From Miscanthus floridulus (taxonomy: Eukaryota; Streptophyta; Magnoliopsida; Poales; Poaceae), in NCBI RefSeq assembly GCF_019320115.1, contig NC_089591.1, forward strand, positions 17,958,502 through 18,022,501: a stretch of DNA of 64,000 bases, given 5' to 3'. The position numbers and the translations under genes were made by a program. A model generated the notes under the pieces. The model did not search any database. It worked only from the letters and a program-made list of their open reading frames with translations, and was not told where the DNA came from. Below, one piece after another: positions 58,619 to 64,000 of the stretch. Every line of letters begins with the position of its first letter. Position 1 is the stretch's first letter.

Positions 58619-59812
58619 ATGGATTTTTGGATACGATTGGTTATTTATGTTATCATGAGATAGAATTGTGGAGTAATAAATCTAGACTGGGTAGACTCGG
58701 TGTATGAGAGCCACAAGACATGGATGTCTTGTGAGCGGGTTCTTTCCACCTGTGTTGATTAAGAACCATCCGTTGTTGAATTGCATGAGGTGAGACTTTG
58801 TAGCACTAGCCACATACTTTGATAAGCCTTAACTCGGCTATTCTATTACGAGAATGGCTACTCACGCACTAGGAGTGGAGAAATGGCGAGAGTAGCATGT
58901 ACCCACATGGCAATGGGCTGGATTGGTGGAGTACTGTGCTCTCAGGTGGCATGGACCTGTTCTTGTTTTAGAGAATTTGAGGGTAGGTTGGTATATGTAG
59001 GACAGGGACCTGCATATGTTGTGTGGTTGGGAATCCCTAGCTGGGTTATAATTGGTTTGAATCGTTGTTGCTCCTCGATTATGGAGACTCAACTCACTGT
59101 TCATCATCGTAGTTAACAAATGGATCTTGAGTAGGATTTGAGAAAGAGTTTGATATGAAGTTCATGATCTCAATATGGATCATGTCAGCTTTATATATGA
59201 TCCGTAAGAAGATTTAAATGTTGAAAGAAAGAATCTTGTTAGAGAGCTTTTATGCAAAAGAACCTTGATTCTTGCTAAAGCCTTACCTTGAATCCCCAAG
59301 CCTACATTGCTGAGTTTTCTCCGTTTTACGTCGGTTTAGTCTTGTTGAGTACTTTGTACTCAGGGTTCTTTAACCCTTGTTGCAGGTGAGCCTCATGAGC
59401 AGGTCTGCTTGGGACCGTGCTGCATGACGGTTGTTCAAATCAAAGATAACAAGTAAATGTGTGGCCCTTGGGTAGTGTACTTTATTTGTGTGTTTTGTTT
59501 TATGTTACTAAAACTACTCCACTACTATGGTTTGTAATAATAATCGTACTTAGTTTATGAAACAACTGTTTTGTAACTAAGTTATTGTAAGACTTCCGCT
59601 ATTTTACTCTAATGTATATTAATGAATAAACTATTGTAATACTACAATGACTCTGTGATGGATCCTCCTCGGAAGAAATCGTGGATGATTTGGGTTTCCC
59701 GAGGACACCCGACAGGCTTCTTAATTTATCGGGAACATATGCATAGTCGTCAGAAGTCATTGGACAATGACAGGTCCATGTGGGCCCTATAATTTAGGAG
59801 GTTCTACCATAG
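58619..59812 (+). repeat. 5'-truncated 5' LTR of the F2 Del-type element
   Basis: Near-copy of 55193-56381; ends ggttctaccat before the primer binding site. The upstream part, with the expected TG start, is missing. Confidence 0.82.
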
Positions 59813-60200
59813 ACTGATATCAGAGCAACCATTACAAAGTTTTTGTAGTATTGTTTTACAAAAACTTCAAAATGATTTGGGGCAAATAAATTTAACCTGT
59901 TAATTTGGTCCAAATTGCTTCTGACTTATCTTAATTCATTCTCACAATTCCTTATTTGATTAATAAGGCTTTATATGGTTGTGTAGTAATCTTATTATGC
60001 CCTATATAATAAGAACTATTGTTTATATACCTTATGAGCTTTGATGCTTAAGTTTCATAAGGATGATTCATGCATCATGATTAATCCACTTGTTAATTAT
60101 TTTCCCTCTAGTTTGGGTTGAGTAGTATAAGTCCCATTCTTACTACTCTTTAGACTTTTCTCAGATTGTCTTACTGTTATTAAATCTTGCTTTCTACAGT

Positions 60201-60770
60201 ATGGCTCGTACCAAGGTAATGCCCCATAAGTCCATTGGACCCAAAGGAGTTCCTCGTCACCAGCTTGCCCCTAGGAGTGATGGTGCTAGCAGTAGTAGCT
60301 TGAGGCCTGATCCCTAGGCTGAGGTACAGAGGCTTTCAGTAGAGTTAGCACAAGCTACTAGAGATAGGGCCTTGGATGCCATCTAGGTGGGCAAGCTACA
60401 GGATTAATTGAGGCGTCTCACCACCGCTCATAAGAACTATGAGCGTATGTTAGTTCGTATGGTGGAAGAAAGAAATGAAGCTTGGCATAGAGAAGATATA
60501 GCTAGAGCCCGAGTTCATGAGTTAGAGTTTTATGTAGAAGACTTAGAAGAATATTATATCAATCTACATGAAGAAGTCCATAGGCTAAACAATCTCCTAA
60601 ATCCAAATCATGAGCCTCAAGCAAATGCAATGGACCCAGGTGTCATCATAGCAGATGATGATGAACCTGAAGAGGAAGAAGAAGAGGATCCAGAAGAAGT
60701 AGTGGGGGTCAATGAAAGTGATAATGAAGGCAGAAATGTTTCTGGAATGGATACAGATCCCAAGGTTTGA
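60201..60770 (+). pseudogene. First ORF of the Del-type element (coiled-coil protein), three stops
   Basis: ATG at 60201, 190 codons in one frame: MARTKVMPHKSIGPKGVPRH, then after two TAG and one TAA, RRLTTAHKNYERMLVRMVEE and ARARVHELEFYVEDLEEYY, a likely coiled coil, and an acidic tail (DDEPEEEEEEDPEE). I have seen this small leading ORF in grass Del-type elements; its role is not known to me. The frame is otherwise intact. It ends at 60770, and the next ORF begins after a splice-acceptor-like gaacag at 60944. Confidence 0.7.
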
Positions 60771-60944
60771 TGTGATCAAGGAGAAGAGTAGAGTTGTAAT
60801 ATAGTGAGTTCTAGTCAAGCTGGGTAGTCTTGCTTAAGTGTAGACTTGTGTATAAATAAGTAAACCCAATGTAATGTGTTTGTAGTAAGCTCTTTAAATA
60901 TTTCAATAAATGCTTGTGAGTAAAGTTTGGTTTGTCATGAACAG

Positions 60945-62340
60945 ATGCCTCGTACTCGGGCTTCGGATATTCCTAGTTCTTCGTAAGACGAGGGTGGTGT
61001 TCCTGATCCACCACTAGTTTCACCAACTTTGGCTGATGCTATCGCGGCACTGGTCCATGTGACCATAGATAATGCTCGGTTGCTTTGGGAGTTAGCTCAA
61101 AGCAATCAGAATATGATGTAAGGGAATCGTTGTCGTAATCATCAAAGGCAAGAAGCTACATATGTTGACTTCACAAATACATGACCACCAGTATTTTCCA
61201 AGGCTAACGAACCACTTGAAGCTAATGATTGGATCTGTACCATAGAGCAGAAGTTTGACCTCATTCTATGCACTGAGTTCCAGAAGCCTATTTTTGCTGC
61301 CTAATAGCTTAGAGGTGCAGTAGGTGCTTGGTGGGCGAACCTTGTGGCCATGCAACCAGTTGGTACTCAGTTAACTTGGGCCAAGTTCCGCACTACTTTC
61401 TGTGCCCATTATATTCTAGATGGAGTTATGGCCATGAAGCTTGATGAGTTTCTTGCTTTAAAGCAAGGTGATCAAACAGTCATGCAGTATGTGGGCAAGT
61501 TCAATTACCTTTCATAGTATGCACATGAGCATGTTAACACAGATGCCAAGAAGAAGAAGTGGTTCATGCGTGGTCTTAATACCAAACTTCAGACCATGAT
61601 GACTACCTACACAAATGTCACGTATCAAGAGGCAGTTAACATTGCTATTGCTTCAGAGGAGAAATATCGGTAGCATAAGGAAATTAAGAAGAAAAAGAAC
61701 GTGCCATCTGGGTCTTTTAGTGGCAATCAAAAGAGACAGAAGCTAATTTATCATCCGGTGAATCACTATCGTCCTCCTTATCGCCCGCCGTAGTTCCAAA
61801 CCGGGCAACAACCAAATGTCCATCCTGCCATAACTTACCCAAACTCACAATAGACAAATATTCCTAGTGTTCGTGCTCCAACACCCCAAGGCCACAATTA
61901 CCCATGTTTCAATTGTGGGAAGTCAGGTCATTTCTCTAGGGAATGTCCATATCCTAAGCAGTACAATCCAAATTTTCAAAAAGCTCTCAGAAATCAACAA
62001 CAGGGTCAAGCTCAGGACAATAACAACAACCAAAATGCTCAGAAGGGAAGAAATGAAAAGAAGACAGGGCGGGTTTTCTATACTCAAGCTAGGGAGATTC
62101 CAGAAGGGGAACCAGTGATGTTGGGTATGTTTCCTATCGCTGATCATCCTGTAGTTATGCTTTTCAATTCTGGTGCATCTCATACATTCATCAATAGAAC
62201 CTTTGTCATAAAGCATGAAATTCCAATTGGGGAAAACAAAGGAAAATTTCTATATACAGTCGCCCAGGGCATGTCTGTGTACTAAGGAAATGGTGTACTA
62301 GGTACCCATAAACCTAGGTGGGCATATTTTTCCCACTACC
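60945..62340 (+). pseudogene. gag: gag and protease of the Del-type element
   Basis: ATG at 60945 (MPRTRASDIPSSS). One frame is kept for about 1.3 kb despite roughly ten stops. Gag core: EPLEANDWICTIEQKFDLI, VGAWWANLVAMQPVG, LTWAKFRTTFCAHY. Zinc knuckle CFNCGKSGHFSREC (61905-61946). Protease active site reads MLFNSGASHTFINR at about 62157-62198, with Asn where an Asp (FDSGAS) is expected. A frameshift near 62290-62340 leads to the RT frame. Would form the particle and process the precursor. Confidence 0.88.
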
Positions 62341-64000
62341 ATGATTATTTTAAAAGATCAGGATATAGATGTGATCCTGAGTATGAACTGGATGTATCAG
62401 CATAAGGCTGTTGTAGATACTTTGAATAGGACAATAAGGTTGAGTTTGCCAGACAGTAATTCTCAGCTTCTTATCCAACTTCCAATCTTAAAGAGATCAG
62501 TGGAAAAAGTTTGTGCAACTTCCGTCAAAGAGATTAGAGATATCCCTATAGTCTGTGAATTTCTAGATGTTTTTTCTGAAGATTTACCCGGTCTACCACC
62601 TGATAGAGATGTTCAGTTTGGAATAGATCTAAAGCCTAGAATAGCTCTGATCTCTAGGAGAGCTTATAGGATGCCTCCCAAGGAATTAGCTGAGTAGAAG
62701 ACTCAATTGCAAGAGTTGATTGATAAAGGTTTTATCCAACCTAGTTCATCACCTTGGGGATGTCCTGCAATTTTTGTGAAAAAGAAAGATGAGACCCTGA
62801 GATTGTGTGTTGACTATCGACCATTGAATGAAGTGACAATTAAAAATAAATATCCCTTACCCTGGATAGATTTACTTTTTGATCAACTGGCTGGAGCCAA
62901 GGTTTTCTCCAAGATTGATTTGAGGTCAGGTTATCATCAAATCAAAATTAAGCCTGAAGATATTCCCAAAACGGCATTTACCACCAGATATGGATTATAT
63001 GAATACCTGGTGATGTCTTTTGGTTTGACAAATGCCCCAGCTCACTTCATGTATCTGATGAATTCAATGTTCATGCCTGAGCTAGACAAGTTTGTAGTAG
63101 TCTTTATTGATGACATCTTAATATATTCCAAGAATAAGAAAGAACATGATGAACATCTCAGAGTTATTCCGACACGCCTAAGAGAACATCAGTTATATGC
63201 CAAGTTCATTAAGTGTGACTTCTGGCTAAAGAAAGTATAGTTTTAGGACATGTCTTGTCCGCTGAAGGAGTTGCGGTAGATCCAAGCAAAGTTAAGGATA
63301 TACTAGATTGGAAACCACTAACCACTGTTCATCAGGTTTGAAGTTTTCTGGGAATGGCAGGTTATTACCATCATTTTATTCCAGATTTCTCTAGAATATC
63401 CAAGTCCATCACTGGATTGTTGAAAAACCAAGCCAAGTTTGTCTAGTCACCTGACAATGAAGAAGCTTTCTAGACTTTGAAGAGATTATTAACCACTGCA
63501 CTAGTGTTAGCACAACCAGATATTGAGAAGTCGTTCGACGTTTATTGTGATGCTTCTAGTATTGGTATTGGATGTGTATTGATGCAAGAAGATCGAGTCA
63601 TCGCCTATGCTTCTAGACAACTTAAGCGACATGAAGAACATTATCCAACTCATGATCTAGAGCTAGCAGCAGTTGCCCATGCTTTGAAGATTTGGTAGCA
63701 TTATCTGCTTGGTAATACTTGTCATATTTATATAGATCACAAGAGTTTAAAGTATATCTTTACTCAATCAGAATTGAACATGCGGCAAAGAAGATGGTTG
63801 AAATTGATTAAAGATTATGACTTAGAGATGCATTACCACCCTGGTAAGGCAAATGTGGATGCAGATGCACTCAGTCGTAAGAGTCATTGCAATTGCATGA
63901 CCGTGAAGACAATGGATCCAACTTTATGTCATGAGATGGAAAAGTTAAATATAGAAATAATTCAACATGGTGGTTTGACCAATCTAACTGTTGAATCAAC
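62341..64000 (+). pseudogene. Reverse transcriptase and RNase H of the Del-type element (partial)
   Basis: RT frame 62341-63240: [77 protein letters not shown] and the catalytic [11 protein letters not shown] (about 63103-63135). One TAG at 62695-62697 interrupts it. A frameshift near 63238 continues with LGHVLSAEGVAVDPSKVKDI. RNase H from about 63530: [60 protein letters not shown] and [18 protein letters not shown]-type signatures fit Del/Tekay. The integrase is outside the window. Confidence 0.9.

Larger units (their letters stand above)
58619..64000 (+). mobile_element. Del/Tekay-type Ty3/Gypsy element, family F2, 5'-truncated LTR, runs off the window
   Basis: LTR 3' part 58619-59812, primer binding site TGATATCAGAGC (59815-59826), ORF1 at 60201, gag-pol from 60945 to the edge. 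Integrase, chromodomain and 3' LTR would be beyond 64000. Joined to the satellite-like array at a 4-5 bp microhomology (AATGG). Confidence 0.87.

Noticed and set aside
55412..59119. Repeated ORFs at 55457-55690 and 58883-59116 (both strands) as a conserved gene
   Set aside because: Recurrence is explained by LTR copies; the frames cover only LTR sequence.

Overview
The window is plant nuclear DNA, most likely from a grass with a large, repeat-rich genome. Evidence: one spliced gene with GT/AG introns at the left edge, followed by about 59 kb of nested plant LTR retrotransposons (Ty3/Gypsy Tat, Athila-like and Del/Tekay-like; Ty1/Copia SIRE-like), LINE fragments and a short TRIM-like element. 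No bacterial operons, CRISPR arrays or intact tRNA/rRNA genes were seen. Species cannot be fixed from the sequence alone.

Layout. (1) 96-4105 (+): the last seven exons of a protein-coding gene; its last intron carries a 5'-truncated LINE with a target-site duplication. (2) About 4926-6237 (-): the 3' part of a second LINE. (3) 6238-7306 and 20723-21695: the two halves of a Copia-type LTR. It was split by a TRIM-like element (7307-20722), whose right LTR was split in turn by a complete 12.7-kb Tat-lineage Gypsy element (7811-20503, TSD CACGC). The Tat element has frameshifted gag-pol on the + strand and a spliced antisense gene on the - strand. (4) About 22050-22417: possible end of a CACTA transposon. 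(5) 22499-37877 (-): a SIRE-like Copia element with both LTRs, gag and the RNase H tail. The rest of pol is replaced by a Del-like LTR piece (25801-27176) and an Athila-like element A (about 27190-34485). (6) 37878-45092 (+): a second Athila-like element B with gag, two successive protease domains and no RT or integrase. (7) 43525-46368 and 56382-58618: a tandem array with a unit of about 1.56-1.58 kb, made of Athila 3'-untranslated region plus the first ~0.6 kb of the LTR. It is interrupted at 46369-56381 by a chain of Del-like LTRs and internal remnants. (8) 58619-64000: a Del/Tekay-type element (truncated 5' LTR, two gag-region ORFs, protease, RT, RNase H) running off the right edge.

How it fits together. 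Only the left-edge gene looks functional. All elements are damaged: the Tat element mainly by small indels, the right-edge Del element mainly by stop codons explained by C-to-T change. The layering gives a relative order of insertion (Copia LTR, then TRIM, then Tat; Copia, then Athila A and Del). The least expected structure is the LTR/3'UTR-derived tandem array, which looks like satellite DNA arising from a retrotransposon.
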